This document shows positions 53,505 to 62,336 of a stretch of DNA of 64,000 nucleotides, piece after piece; the stretch's first letter is position 1; each line of letters starts with the position of its first letter. The stretch spans positions 1 to 64,000 of the forward strand of contig NZ_JABAFC010000018.1 in assembly GCF_012843435.1 (NCBI RefSeq). The letters are read 5' to 3'. The DNA is from Psychrobacillus sp. BL-248-WT-3. GTDB lineage: Bacteria; Bacillota; Bacilli; Bacillales_A; Planococcaceae. The notes below the pieces were generated by a model. That model was not told the DNA's origin. It did not search any database and saw nothing but the letters and a program-made list of their open reading frames with translations. Made by a program: the position numbers and the translations under genes.

Positions 53505-53843
53505 CTACGCTAGAATCTGTTCAATTGACGTTATTTTATCTGCCACCAAATCATAAAAACCGATGTGTATGTTTTCTTCATATACCCAAAAAAGGTCAGT
53601 ACCATAAGGAGCATCAAAAATTTCTAGCATCTGTGGTGCTAAAGAATAAATAGTTTCAGCATTCACAATGACAAAGTTATCCGGATTGTTTACATATTCA
53701 TCATCGTCTAACTCCGAGAAAAGATTCCAGCCGTTTAACTGAGGTATAGAACTCGGTTCTCTAAAGCTATATCTGATTGGCACTCCATTCAAGACGTTTT
53801 TAGAAACCATAAAGCCGCCATATGCATCATTTTTATTATCCAT
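53505..53843 (-). CDS. DUF2185 (Imm33-like) putative immunity protein
   Basis: 112 aa from the ATG at 53843, which has AAAGGAG 7 nt upstream; the earlier ATG at 53849 is too close to that site. It has GGFMVSKNVLNGVPIRY, the block with NGWNLFSELDDDEYVNNP, and VIVNAETIYSLAP, which look like DUF2185. Such proteins sit behind polymorphic toxins and are treated as immunity (Imm33). It overlaps the ankyrin gene by a few bases and is the last gene of the LXG operon. Confidence 0.75.
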   Translation of the reverse strand: MDNKNDAYGGFMVSKNVLNGVPIRYSFREPSSIPQLNGWNLFSELDDDEYVNNPDNFVIVNAETIYSLAPQMLEIFDAPYGTDLFWVYEENIHIGFYDLVADKITSIEQILA

Positions 53844-54372
53844 GCTCATACTCCTTTACTATTTCCAAAAATTCATTTCTCCAAGGAAACTCTTTTGCGT
53901 AGTCTACTATTGATTTATTAAAGGTATCCTTAATGTTCACATCAGATCCCTTTTCCACTAAATAAGAATAAATCCCTTTCATATCCTCTGTAGTATTTTT
54001 ATTAACTGTTATCGCATACTTTAAGGGAATCGAATTGAACTTATCTAAACCGTTTACTTCTACACCATTTTCCACTAGCAGTCTCACAACTTGTTCCATA
54101 TATTCTTGTGGGCCTTTCATAACGTTAAAAAAGAAAGTATGTAGAGCATTCCTTTTATATAGAGAATCTGTAAAAGAAATATCTACACTATTTTCTAATA
54201 GATACTGAATAATCTCCAGCTTATCATTGGGTTTCTCATAATTAAGCATTGCGGTAGACAATAAATTTAACTTGCTATGTGGATTTATCTGATTTACTTC
54301 TCCATTATAGAAACTTTTAAAATCCTCAAAGGTTCCTTTTAGTACTGCATCAAACACATTTGTTATTTTCAT
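53836..54372 (-). CDS. Ankyrin-repeat protein, putative immunity
   Basis: 178 aa, two to three ankyrin repeats: NALHTFFFNVMKG, VVRLLVENGVEVNGLDKFNS, IPLKYAI, and SYLVEKGSDVNIKDTFNKS. It starts 7 bp after the LXG toxin stop. Ankyrin proteins are frequent immunity partners of nuclease toxins in polymorphic toxin loci. Binding to the GH-E domain is inferred. Confidence 0.78.
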   Translation of the reverse strand: MKITNVFDAVLKGTFEDFKSFYNGEVNQINPHSKLNLLSTAMLNYEKPNDKLEIIQYLLENSVDISFTDSLYKRNALHTFFFNVMKGPQEYMEQVVRLLVENGVEVNGLDKFNSIPLKYAITVNKNTTEDMKGIYSYLVEKGSDVNIKDTFNKSIVDYAKEFPWRNEFLEIVKEYEHG

Positions 54373-54379
54373 ATCGTTA

Positions 54380-55897
54380 TCATTTCCCTTCGAATTTACG
54401 ACTCCTATTTGCTCCAGGACTCTCTATCCTAAAGTTTTCGGGATTAAATTGGAACTCTTTCAACTCGTCTAAAGTTATTTCACGATTTCTATATTTTTCA
54501 AACATAGGATGATACTCATAACCTTGGCGATGTCCAAAGTCTACTGCACCTCTTCTTGGTTGACCAGGCTTCCAGTCAAGGACCTCCATTGTATTTGGAT
54601 CACGTAAAATGCCATCAGGTCCAACATTGTCGTCATATACCTTCCGTTCAAATTCTAATTTTTTGTCACCTGATAATTGTGGTCTTCCACGTGGTTTTCC
54701 ATTTTTTATATATGGTCCATTTTCTATAGGAGGTAACTCATCTACAATTCTAGAAGCATCTCTAACCTTATCTGCTGACTTTGAAGCATCAGCAGCATTG
54801 TCTATAGCTTTGACTGCTGCCGAACCGCCTTTTACAAGTTTTCCAACAGGAATAGGGATAACAGAGGCGGCAGCTATTCCTTTATCTAAAAAAGATGCAT
54901 TTGGATCTGTTAATGTTCTGATATCATCCATAATCAGAAAATCAGCGACCATTTCAAAACCGTTTTTATCCTCTGACTCCTGTGCTTCTTCTACCTTGGA
55001 TACTATTTCATATTGAATTTGATCGGATTCAATTTTTTGAAACTCTTTTACGATAAGTCCATTGTCATAAGCATGATACCTGACAAACAACATAGTTTCA
55101 TCCGGTTCCCCTTCAACTGATTTAATTCTACCATTTTCCATAATGCTCAGTATCTCCGGATCAATCTCTGTCCCTATTAATTCGTCTACATTGTCTCCTG
55201 CAGTACAAGTAATCATTGGATATGTCTTCGAATCTACTATATCTTTTAATTCACTGTTCAACGTTAATGCTTTCCATTGGTTCGTCTCAAATCTAATATC
55301 TGTACGTCCGGATAAAAATAATGATTCAATCATAGAAACCCATTGATTCATTAAATTAATACCTTCCTCTATAGAGGATAAAGCATTTTTTTGAGAGGTA
55401 TCAAACTCATGAAGCTTGTCTATCGTTTCATCTTTACTTTTTCTTGAATTGCCTACTCCTTCTTGCACCAGACTATCATCTAAGTGAGGAAGGGGTACAA
55501 TATCGCTAACTTGATTCATAATGTCATTTGATTGGTTAGTTAAATCACTAGTGAGTTGTGAGATACTCGTCAGCCCTGTCTCTATTTCACCCTCCAAATA
55601 CGTTTCCACTATATAGCCTTCTGTGCTTGACTCCAGTGATTCTAAAGCATTATTTATATTCACTAAGGTTTCTGAAAAATGTTGAGAAAACAATTGAAAG
55701 GTTTGATGAAGAGGGAGGTGACACTCTTCATAGAAGGACCTAATCGCTGTTCCACCTTTCCCTTTCAGTACTTCGTCCATAGCTATTAATGCCTCGATAG
55801 ATTGCTGTATAGCAGTCATTTCAGTTCTTAATCTCTCCTGTTGATTCCCAATCCGCTGAAGTCCATTTTCTAATAAGTCTACATCTAATATTTTCAT
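54380..55897 (-). CDS. LXG polymorphic toxin with GH-E nuclease domain
   Basis: 505 aa. Residues 1-200 form the helical LXG domain used for type VII secretion (MKILDVDLLENGLQRIG, two long coiled-coil helices). A middle region with a hydrophobic stretch (334-355, IAAASVIPIPVGKLV) is followed by a C-terminal HNH/GH-E nuclease: GH at 455-456 in DFGHRQGYEY with E461, then NPENFRIESPGANRS. This would be a DNase or RNase delivered to rival cells. Two putative immunity genes follow. No type VII secretion or LXG chaperone (DUF3130, WXG100-like) gene is beside it in this window. A 23-codon ORF with a strong ribosome site overlaps the ATG. Confidence 0.85.
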   Translation of the reverse strand: MKILDVDLLENGLQRIGNQQERLRTEMTAIQQSIEALIAMDEVLKGKGGTAIRSFYEECHLPLHQTFQLFSQHFSETLVNINNALESLESSTEGYIVETYLEGEIETGLTSISQLTSDLTNQSNDIMNQVSDIVPLPHLDDSLVQEGVGNSRKSKDETIDKLHEFDTSQKNALSSIEEGINLMNQWVSMIESLFLSGRTDIRFETNQWKALTLNSELKDIVDSKTYPMITCTAGDNVDELIGTEIDPEILSIMENGRIKSVEGEPDETMLFVRYHAYDNGLIVKEFQKIESDQIQYEIVSKVEEAQESEDKNGFEMVADFLIMDDIRTLTDPNASFLDKGIAAASVIPIPVGKLVKGGSAAVKAIDNAADASKSADKVRDASRIVDELPPIENGPYIKNGKPRGRPQLSGDKKLEFERKVYDDNVGPDGILRDPNTMEVLDWKPGQPRRGAVDFGHRQGYEYHPMFEKYRNREITLDELKEFQFNPENFRIESPGANRSRKFEGK

Positions 55898-55965
55898 AGT
55901 ATGCTTTTCCTTTTAGCTCTTCTAACGACCTTACAACCATCCCCTGTTTGCTTGCCTCTGCACAT
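55894..55965 (-). CDS. 23-aa leader ORF coupled to the LXG gene
   Basis: The ATG at 55965 has AAAGGAGGAG 4-5 nt upstream, one of the best ribosome sites in the window. The ORF (MCRGKQTGDGCKVVRRAKRK, then SIL) ends TGA at 55894, sharing ATGA with the LXG ATG. It could be a translated leader that couples and raises LXG translation, or the remains of a small LXG-associated gene. Composition (basic, two cysteines) gives no family. Confidence 0.4.
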   Translation of the reverse strand: MCRGKQTGDGCKVVRRAKRKSIL

Positions 55966-56415
55966 AAAACTCCTCCTTTTAAAAATTAATATTAGTTATA
56001 ATATTCCATTTTTGTATATAGAGGTAAAGTCAGAACTCTATTATAAACAACAAATAATTCCAAAGTAATTGAATTTTAAGTTATATTGTGATAAAAGGCT
56101 CACGAAGAAGTTGATCTTTGTAAATAAAAGCGTTTGGGCCAATCTTGATCTTTTGGACAGCAAAGTCAGAAGCAAACTTGAATTTATGTAAGATACACCC
56201 TACTAGTTTTATACGTAATAGCTTTATTTTTAAATAATTTAATCTTATTAATCTTTTCTTTGAAACCTCTATTTACATGACTAGTTCTATATTTCATATA
56301 TCAATATATTATTATTTTATTATTTCAATTATTCAAAATATTAACTTTACATTATGGAGTTAATAGTTTTAATATAGATATATGTTCTATAAATCTTTTT
56401 TAGGGGGTTTGGGGT
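55966..56415. other. Intergenic region between LXG and second liv operon
   Basis: About 450 bp, divergent, strongly AT-rich from 56160 to 56400. It must hold the promoters of both operons, but none is clear enough to mark. No other ORF is seen. Confidence 0.4.
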
Positions 56416-57570
56416 ATGGGAAATGTTTTTAAAAAGTTATCTATTATTTTTACCGTTACGATGTTAGTTTTCCTGGCAGCTTGTGGAACTGGGGAGTCTA
56501 CAAATGGAGAAGGCAGTAAGGACGCTAATGGCACGATTTCAGCCAAAATAGGGGTTATTTCTTACATGACAGGTCCAGGCGCAGCTTATGGGGAAGCGAT
56601 TACAAATGGATTAAAGCTAGCTTTAGAAGAAATTAATGAAAAGGGCGACGTAAAGATTGAGCTTGTTATCGAGGATTCTGTCGGAAAACAAGAGCAGGCA
56701 TTATCAGTTGGCCAAAAATTAATGAGTCAGGATGACATTGTTGCCATTATAGGACCAACGTTAAGTACGGAAATGAACGTTGTTGGCCCTGAGGCTGATA
56801 TTAATGGTATTCCAATTATGGGAACATCGACTACAGCCGCTGGTATTCCTCAAATTGGGGATTATGTATTCCGTAACTCTATACCGGAATCTTTGGCTAT
56901 TCCAGCAGCATTAGAGAAGGCAGTAGACAAATACGGCGCTAAAAAAGTGGCCATTTTATATGGAAACGATGACTTATTCACTCAATCTGGATTCGATACG
57001 ATGAAGGCTGAGGCTGAAAACATGGGACTAGAAATATTAACAATCGAGACATTCCAAAAAGGACAGTCTGACTATAATGCGCAGCTTACTAAGATTAAAG
57101 ATCTTCAGCCAGATTTAATTTTGGCTTCTGCTCTCTACAATGAGGGGGCCGTTATTATGGATCAAGCGAGAAAAATGGGGATTGAAGTTCCTTTTGTGGG
57201 AGGGAATGGTTTCAATTCACCTCAAGTAATTGAGATTGCTGGGGAAGCATCTAACGGATTAATCGTTGCGACTCCTTGGTTTGCTGATAAACCCGATGAA
57301 AAAGTGAAGGCTTTTGTAGAGAAATATGAGGCAGCGTACGGGCACAAGCCAGACCAATTCGCTGCACAAGCCTATGATGCTCTTTATATTTACGCAGAGG
57401 CACTAAAAAATGCTGGGGAAGCAGATCGTGATGCACTCCGCGATGCTCTAGCTGAAATAAAAGATTTAGAAGGTATTCTTGGGAAGATCTCTTTTGACGA
57501 AGAGGGCGATGTAATCATGGACCCTACTGTACTGATCATTCAGGATGGGGAATTTAAATTATTTGAATAA
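56416..57570 (+). CDS. Branched-chain amino acid-type binding lipoprotein
   Basis: 384 aa. Lipobox LAAC, C23. The type 1 periplasmic fold begins IGVISYMTGPGAAYGEAITN and has DDIVAIIGPTLSTEM, the ligand hinge. The ATG has AGGGGGTTTGGGG upstream. It is the first gene of a complete liv operon in the standard order binding protein, H, M, G, F. A hairpin before livH probably sets a higher binding protein to permease ratio. Its closest roles are Leu/Ile/Val or amide/urea uptake. Confidence 0.9.
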   Translation: MGNVFKKLSIIFTVTMLVFLAACGTGESTNGEGSKDANGTISAKIGVISYMTGPGAAYGEAITNGLKLALEEINEKGDVKIELVIEDSVGKQEQALSVGQKLMSQDDIVAIIGPTLSTEMNVVGPEADINGIPIMGTSTTAAGIPQIGDYVFRNSIPESLAIPAALEKAVDKYGAKKVAILYGNDDLFTQSGFDTMKAEAENMGLEILTIETFQKGQSDYNAQLTKIKDLQPDLILASALYNEGAVIMDQARKMGIEVPFVGGNGFNSPQVIEIAGEASNGLIVATPWFADKPDEKVKAFVEKYEAAYGHKPDQFAAQAYDALYIYAEALKNAGEADRDALRDALAEIKDLEGILGKISFDEEGDVIMDPTVLIIQDGEFKLFE

Positions 57571-57593
57571 GTAAATAAAATCTAATGATGATA

Positions 57594-57616
57594 GGTAAGG
57601 GTGAATAGCCCTTACC
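57594..57616 (+). terminator. Attenuating hairpin between binding-protein gene and livH
   Basis: GGTAAGGG (57594-57601) pairs with CCCTTACC (57609-57616), followed by TTATTTT. Such partial terminators are known to lower downstream permease levels in ABC operons. Confidence 0.6.
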
Positions 57617-57639
57617 TTATTTTGAAAGGGTGAGCTTTC

Positions 57640-58524
57640 ATGCTTTTAGAACAAATTATTAACGGTATAACACTCGGAAGCATTTATGCAATTGTTGCCC
57701 TTGGATTTACACTGGTCTTTGGTGTACTCGGCATTATTAACATGGCTCATGGAGAAATTTTCATGATAGGTGCTTTTATAGGGGTGTTGGTAACTAGCGT
57801 ATTAGGATTACCACTTTGGGTAGCATTTCTTTCTGCAGTAATCGTTACCGCAATCTTGGGCTATTTGTTAGAAAAGATTGCACTTCGACCGCTTCGAGGG
57901 AAGCAGGGTGTTTCACATCTAGCCCCTTTAATCAGCACTATTGGGGTTTCCATCTTGTTGGAGAACCTTTCGCATCATTTGTTTGGAGCCGGTAATCATC
58001 CGTTTCGACATTCTTTTGCACAAATTCAAATCCAAGTTGGTTCCATCACTATTTATTTAGTACAGATTTTAATCTTTGCGATTTCTATTACCCTTATGAT
58101 CGTACTTTCGTATTGGCTCTCTAAAACGAAAGCTGGAAAGGCACTACGCGCTACAGCCGAAAACTTAGAGACCGCTAGTCTACTTGGTGTAAACACGAAA
58201 CGTACTATTACAACAACTGTCATACTTGCCTCTGCACTGGGTGGAATAGCAGGAATTCTAGTAGGTATGGCCTTTAACTCCGTTAATCCACAGATGGGCT
58301 TGTCCATGGGCTTAAAAGGCTTAGCCATTATCATATTAGGCGGCATGGGAAATGTAAAAGGTGCGATGGTTGGAGGATTACTCCTTGGTCTTTCTGAAAC
58401 AATGATTGTTGCCTACGGAGATTCTGGGTATAGAGATGCCGTTGCCTTCGTTGCTATTATCTTTATCCTTCTCATACGTCCACAGGGTATTTTCGGCAAG
58501 AAAACTGCTGAGGTAGGAAGGTGA
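57640..58524 (+). CDS. livH: Liv-type permease, LivH family
   Basis: 294 aa. GSIYAIVALGFTLVFGVLGI, NMAHGEIFMIGAF and the C-terminal IILGGMGNVKGAMVGGLL are LivH landmarks. About eight helices. The ATG has AAAGGGTGAGC upstream. Pairs with LivM, 7 bp downstream. Confidence 0.92.
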   Translation: MLLEQIINGITLGSIYAIVALGFTLVFGVLGIINMAHGEIFMIGAFIGVLVTSVLGLPLWVAFLSAVIVTAILGYLLEKIALRPLRGKQGVSHLAPLISTIGVSILLENLSHHLFGAGNHPFRHSFAQIQIQVGSITIYLVQILIFAISITLMIVLSYWLSKTKAGKALRATAENLETASLLGVNTKRTITTTVILASALGGIAGILVGMAFNSVNPQMGLSMGLKGLAIIILGGMGNVKGAMVGGLLLGLSETMIVAYGDSGYRDAVAFVAIIFILLIRPQGIFGKKTAEVGR

Positions 58525-58531
58525 TGATCAT

Positions 58532-59512
58532 ATGCTAGGAGAAATTTTAAATCCATACTATTTACAGATTATCTCTTTTATTCTTATCAATATTATCTTA
58601 GGGATAAGCATTTACATAACGCTTTCCTCCGGGCAATTATCTTTAGGAAATGCAGGTTTCATGGGTATCGGAGCCTATACTTCTGCACTCCTAACGATCA
58701 ACTTTGAGGTCCCTCTTTATTTAAGTATTGTTTTGGGAGCAGTAGTTGCAGGAGCTTTCGGAATTTTAATTGGTATTCCTGCATTAAGATTGAGTGGAGT
58801 TTATCTAGCTATTGCAACACTCGGTTTTGGAGAAGTACTTCGAGTAATTTTTGTGAACTGGGACTCCGTGACCAAGGGCTCGATTGGCTTGTCTGGTATA
58901 CCTCATCTTGGTAGAGAGCTGTTTCAATTTTTTAGAGATTTGGGTTTTGAACCTGATATGCTTGGACTTAAAAACAATCAAGCTATTTATTTAATAGTAG
59001 TACTTGTTTTATTGATCATCACTATATTTATTGTTTGGTTTTTTATCAGACAGAACAAGTCACGTGTTGGTAGAGCATACGCTGCCATTAAAATGGATGA
59101 AAAAGCGGCAGAAGCAATGGGTATTAATATCACTTATTACAAAGTATTGTCCTTTACACAAGGTGCAATTTTGGCTGGCTTTGCTGGTGCTCTTTACGCA
59201 CATGTATTAGCTTATATCAGTCCTGCAGACTTTGCTTATCACCGTGCCATTGATATTTTAATCTTCTCCATTTTTGGTGGAAGCGAGGTTATATGGGGAG
59301 CAATATTCGGAGCAACCTTTATGACACTGCTTCCAGAGGCATTACGATTTATTAGTGAATATCGATATATGATTTACGGGATTATTCTAATTGTATTGAT
59401 GGCTTTCCGCCCACAAGGAATTATAGATGTTCCCGTATTAAATTGGCTAAAACGAACATTTACATTTAAAAGGAGGGATTCCAATGGTATTAGAGTTAAA
59501 AAATATAACTAA
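58532..59512 (+). CDS. livM: Liv-type permease, LivM family
   Basis: 326 aa. ISIYITLSSGQLSLGNAGFMG, GIPALRLSGVYLAIATLGFGE and EKAAEAMGINITYYKVL are typical LivM. The 3-prime end overlaps the livG start by 29 bp, an arrangement that couples the permease and ATPase. Charged C-terminal tail. Confidence 0.92.
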   Translation: MLGEILNPYYLQIISFILINIILGISIYITLSSGQLSLGNAGFMGIGAYTSALLTINFEVPLYLSIVLGAVVAGAFGILIGIPALRLSGVYLAIATLGFGEVLRVIFVNWDSVTKGSIGLSGIPHLGRELFQFFRDLGFEPDMLGLKNNQAIYLIVVLVLLIITIFIVWFFIRQNKSRVGRAYAAIKMDEKAAEAMGINITYYKVLSFTQGAILAGFAGALYAHVLAYISPADFAYHRAIDILIFSIFGGSEVIWGAIFGATFMTLLPEALRFISEYRYMIYGIILIVLMAFRPQGIIDVPVLNWLKRTFTFKRRDSNGIRVKKYN

Positions 59513-60257
59513 AAACTTTGGTGGAATCTCAGCCTTAACGGACGTTTCATTCCAAATCAACGAAGGAGAAATTTTCGGATTAATCGGACCTAATGGGGCT
59601 GGTAAAACAACCATGTTCAATATAATAACGAATATGTTCGCCCCTACCTCTGGAGAAATCCTATTTTTAGGGAAAAATATTTCAGGTATGAAACCTCATA
59701 AAATTACAGACAAGGGAATCTGTCGTACGTTTCAAAACATCAGGTTGTTTTCTCAAATGTCTGTTTTGGAAAATGTACTGGTAGGTGCCCATTGTCGAAA
59801 TAAATCCGGTGTTTTAAAAAGTGTACTTAGAACAAAGTCACAAAAACAAGAAGAGAAAGGTAATTATGAGGCGGCTTTGGAGCTGTTAGAGTTAGTGGGT
59901 CTCTCCCCATACGAAGAAACAATTGCAGAGAACTTAGCTTACGGTCAACAGCGAAGATTAGAAATAGCCCGTGCCCTGGCAAGTAATCCAAAGCTATTAT
60001 TATTAGATGAGCCTGCAGCTGGTATGAATGAAACAGAAACAGAGAACCTATTTGAGTTGATAAAAAAAGTTCAAAAGCGTGGAGTTACTGTTTTACTGAT
60101 TGAGCATGACATGCCTTTTGTGATGAAGCTTTGCGACCGAATTGCAGTTTTAAACTTTGGAAAGAAGCTTGCGGAAGGTACTCCTACTGAAATTCAAAAT
60201 AATCAGGATGTAATAGAAGCTTACCTCGGATCAGAGGAGGATGAAGAAATTGCTTAA
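59484..60257 (+). CDS. livG: Liv-type ATPase, LivG family
   Basis: 257 aa. Walker A GPNGAGKTT near 37-45, signature in the LivG form LAYGQQRRLEIARAL, Walker B LLLLDEPAAGM, and LLIEHDMPFVM. The ATG at 59484 has AAAGGAGGGATTCC upstream, inside the livM end. Confidence 0.93.
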   Translation: MVLELKNITKNFGGISALTDVSFQINEGEIFGLIGPNGAGKTTMFNIITNMFAPTSGEILFLGKNISGMKPHKITDKGICRTFQNIRLFSQMSVLENVLVGAHCRNKSGVLKSVLRTKSQKQEEKGNYEAALELLELVGLSPYEETIAENLAYGQQRRLEIARALASNPKLLLLDEPAAGMNETETENLFELIKKVQKRGVTVLLIEHDMPFVMKLCDRIAVLNFGKKLAEGTPTEIQNNQDVIEAYLGSEEDEEIA

Positions 60258-60960
60258 GGTAACAGGAATTGAAACATTTTATGGAAAAATACAAGCTCTT
60301 AAAAATGTAAACCTTGTAGTAGAGCAGGGGCAGGTCGTCACCCTCCTCGGAGCAAACGGTGCTGGGAAAACGACAACGATGAAAACAATTACAGGCCTAC
60401 TAAAGCCTCAAAAAGGAACTGTTGAGTTTTTAGGTGAGAACATTACTGGCATGAGACCTGACCAGCTTGTCAGAAAAGGTATTGCCCTTGTCCCTGAGGG
60501 AAGGGCTATCCTTTCTAGCATGACCGTTCTAGAGAACCTGGAAATGGGAGCTTATCACAGGAATGATAAGGACATAAAAAAAGATTTGGAAAATGTTATG
60601 GAACAGTTCCCTATTTTAAAAGAACGGGAGGATCAGTTAGGCGGTACCTTATCCGGTGGGCAGCAGCAAATGCTTGCCATCGCAAGAGCACTGCTATCCA
60701 AACCGAAGTTGCTATTGCTAGATGAACCTTCTATGGGGCTAGCACCATTAATAGTTGCCGATATCTTTAAAATGATTCGTGAAATTAAAGCTAGCGGTAC
60801 GACTGTATTGTTGGTGGAACAAAACGCAAAGCAAGCACTCAAGGTTGCGGATTATGGTTATGTCATGGAAACCGGAAAAATCATTATTAACGGAGAAGCA
60901 AATAGCTTACTAGAAGACCCAAGAGTTGTTGAGGCATATTTAGGTAAGAAAACGAGTTAG
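60250..60960 (+). CDS. livF: Liv-type ATPase, LivF family
   Basis: 236 aa from the TTG at 60250 (AGAGGAGG 9 nt upstream), which gives the usual MLKVTGIETFYGK start. The ATG at 60241 directly abuts that site and would be 3 codons longer. Walker A GANGAGKTT, LSGGQQQMLA, LLLLDEPSMGL, VEQNAKQALK. It overlaps the livG end by 8 bp. Complements LivG in the ATPase pair. Confidence 0.92.
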   Translation: MLKVTGIETFYGKIQALKNVNLVVEQGQVVTLLGANGAGKTTTMKTITGLLKPQKGTVEFLGENITGMRPDQLVRKGIALVPEGRAILSSMTVLENLEMGAYHRNDKDIKKDLENVMEQFPILKEREDQLGGTLSGGQQQMLAIARALLSKPKLLLLDEPSMGLAPLIVADIFKMIREIKASGTTVLLVEQNAKQALKVADYGYVMETGKIIINGEANSLLEDPRVVEAYLGKKTS

Positions 60961-60979
60961 TATTTAAGGAGGAGCTTAT

Positions 60980-62104
60980 ATGACCCGTTCTATTTCACAG
61001 CTGGAGTTACCACATTCAATTTCTCTTTTAGAAGAATTGGCCTCTAAATCTATTGAAACAGGACCGTTTACATACGTCCATAGTGGTGCTGGTAATGAAA
61101 GCACCCTTCGTGCCAATGAGGCAGCCTTTGAGGATTGGTGTATCGTCCCTCAATATTTAAATGATGTGAGCAGTCGAGACACCTCCACTACTTTGCTGGG
61201 AACTACCTTCCCTTCCTCTTTTGCACTAGCACCAATCGGGGTTCAAAGTATTTTCCATCCTGAAGGTGAACTGGCTTCCGCACGTGCTGCTGCTGCATGT
61301 GGAGTCCCTTTTATAGCTAGTACATTATCCTCTTATCCTTTAGAGGAAATTGCCGCTAATCTAGGAGACACCCCTCGCTGGTATCAGTTGTATTGGTCCA
61401 ATGATGAGGAAATGGCGATAAGTATGGTTCGTCGCGCAGAAAAAGCAGGTTATTCTGCTATCGTCATTACGATTGACACCTCCCTTCTTGGAAATAGAGA
61501 GCGTGATTTGAACAATCGCTATTCTCCTTTAAAACTGGGAAAAGGGGCTGCTAACTACTTATACGACCCTGTCTTTCAAGGTCGATTTACTAGCCCCCCT
61601 TCCGCTGACGATCCGGAGGTCATTAAAAGTATTGTTGATATTATCTTTAATCCTTCATTAACCTGGGAAAATCTTAAAACCATTAAGGAGCATACGAAGC
61701 TTCCCATTTTACTGAAAGGCATCCTTCATGAGGAAGATGCAAGAAAAGCTTTACTCCACGGAGTCGATGGAATTATAGTCTCCAATCATGGAGGAAGGCA
61801 GCTGGATGGCTGTATTTCGTCATTAGAGGCACTCCCCTCCGTCGCGGAAGTTATTCAGGGGAATATTCCAGTGTTATTGGATAGTGGTATCAGACGGGGC
61901 TCTGATGTCATTAAAGCAAAGGCTCTTGGGGCAGATGTAGTTTTACTTGGCAGACCTTTTATCTATGGTTTGGCCACTGCCGGCGAGCAAGGAGTAGAAC
62001 ATGTATTACGTAACATGATTAATGATATTGATGTTACTTTAGCATTATCTGGTTGTGCATCGATGAACGAGGTTAATTCATCGCTTATTAGAAGAAAGAA
62101 ATAA
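60980..62104 (+). CDS. FMN-dependent alpha-hydroxy acid oxidase (lactate oxidase/monooxygenase-like)
   Basis: 374 aa. IVPQYLNDVSSRDTSTTLLG, FALAPIGVQSIFHPEGEL, and VITIDTSLLGNRERDL are typical for the lactate 2-monooxygenase subgroup. VSNHGGRQLDG holds the catalytic histidine and arginine, and DSGIRRGSDVIKAKALGAD binds the FMN phosphate. It oxidises a 2-hydroxy acid to the 2-oxo acid. It follows livF by 19 bp with AAGGAGGAGC upstream, suggesting that the imported compound is, or yields, a hydroxy acid. Confidence 0.9.
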   Translation: MTRSISQLELPHSISLLEELASKSIETGPFTYVHSGAGNESTLRANEAAFEDWCIVPQYLNDVSSRDTSTTLLGTTFPSSFALAPIGVQSIFHPEGELASARAAAACGVPFIASTLSSYPLEEIAANLGDTPRWYQLYWSNDEEMAISMVRRAEKAGYSAIVITIDTSLLGNRERDLNNRYSPLKLGKGAANYLYDPVFQGRFTSPPSADDPEVIKSIVDIIFNPSLTWENLKTIKEHTKLPILLKGILHEEDARKALLHGVDGIIVSNHGGRQLDGCISSLEALPSVAEVIQGNIPVLLDSGIRRGSDVIKAKALGADVVLLGRPFIYGLATAGEQGVEHVLRNMINDIDVTLALSGCASMNEVNSSLIRRKK

Positions 62105-62107
62105 AGA

Positions 62108-62146
62108 GAAAAGGCAAGGATGCAGAAATAAGCATCCTTGCCTTTT
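62108..62146 (+). terminator. Terminator of the second liv operon
   Basis: A 14-15-bp stem (AAAAGGCAAGGATGC with GCATCCTTGCCTTTT) and 8-nt loop, 4 bp after the stop. Confidence 0.88.
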
Positions 62147-62168
62147 CTAATTATGTGATGAGTGAGTG

Positions 62169-62294
62169 GAACCGACCGATTATTTGCCTGAACCGACCGG
62201 TTTTCTGTGCGAACCGACCGATTATTCGCGGCGACCGACCGATTTTCTCACTGGACCGACCTATTATGCACCATAACCGACCGATTCTCTTTTT
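62169..62294. repeat. Six tandem 21-nt units, core GAACCGACCGATTATT
   Basis: Units start at 62169, 62190, 62211, 62232, 62253 and 62274, each exactly 21 nt. The 10-nt ACCGACCGAT block is the most constant part, and the last 5 nt differ in every unit. The plus frame reads as heptads of the form N/D-R-P-I/V-hydrophobic-x-x. The same unit occurs at 35807-35869. It lies between converging genes. Confidence 0.9.
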
Positions 62295-62336
62295 GTTCGG
62301 TATTACTACAAGTCTGTTTCTAGATTCATTCCCCTA

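Noticed and set aside
54609-55016. Plus-strand ORF of 135 aa
   Set aside because: It is a shadow of the LXG toxin gene.
62169-62294. CRISPR array
   Set aside because: The repeats are 16 nt with 5-nt variable parts; CRISPR repeats and spacers are both over 20 nt, and no cas gene is present.
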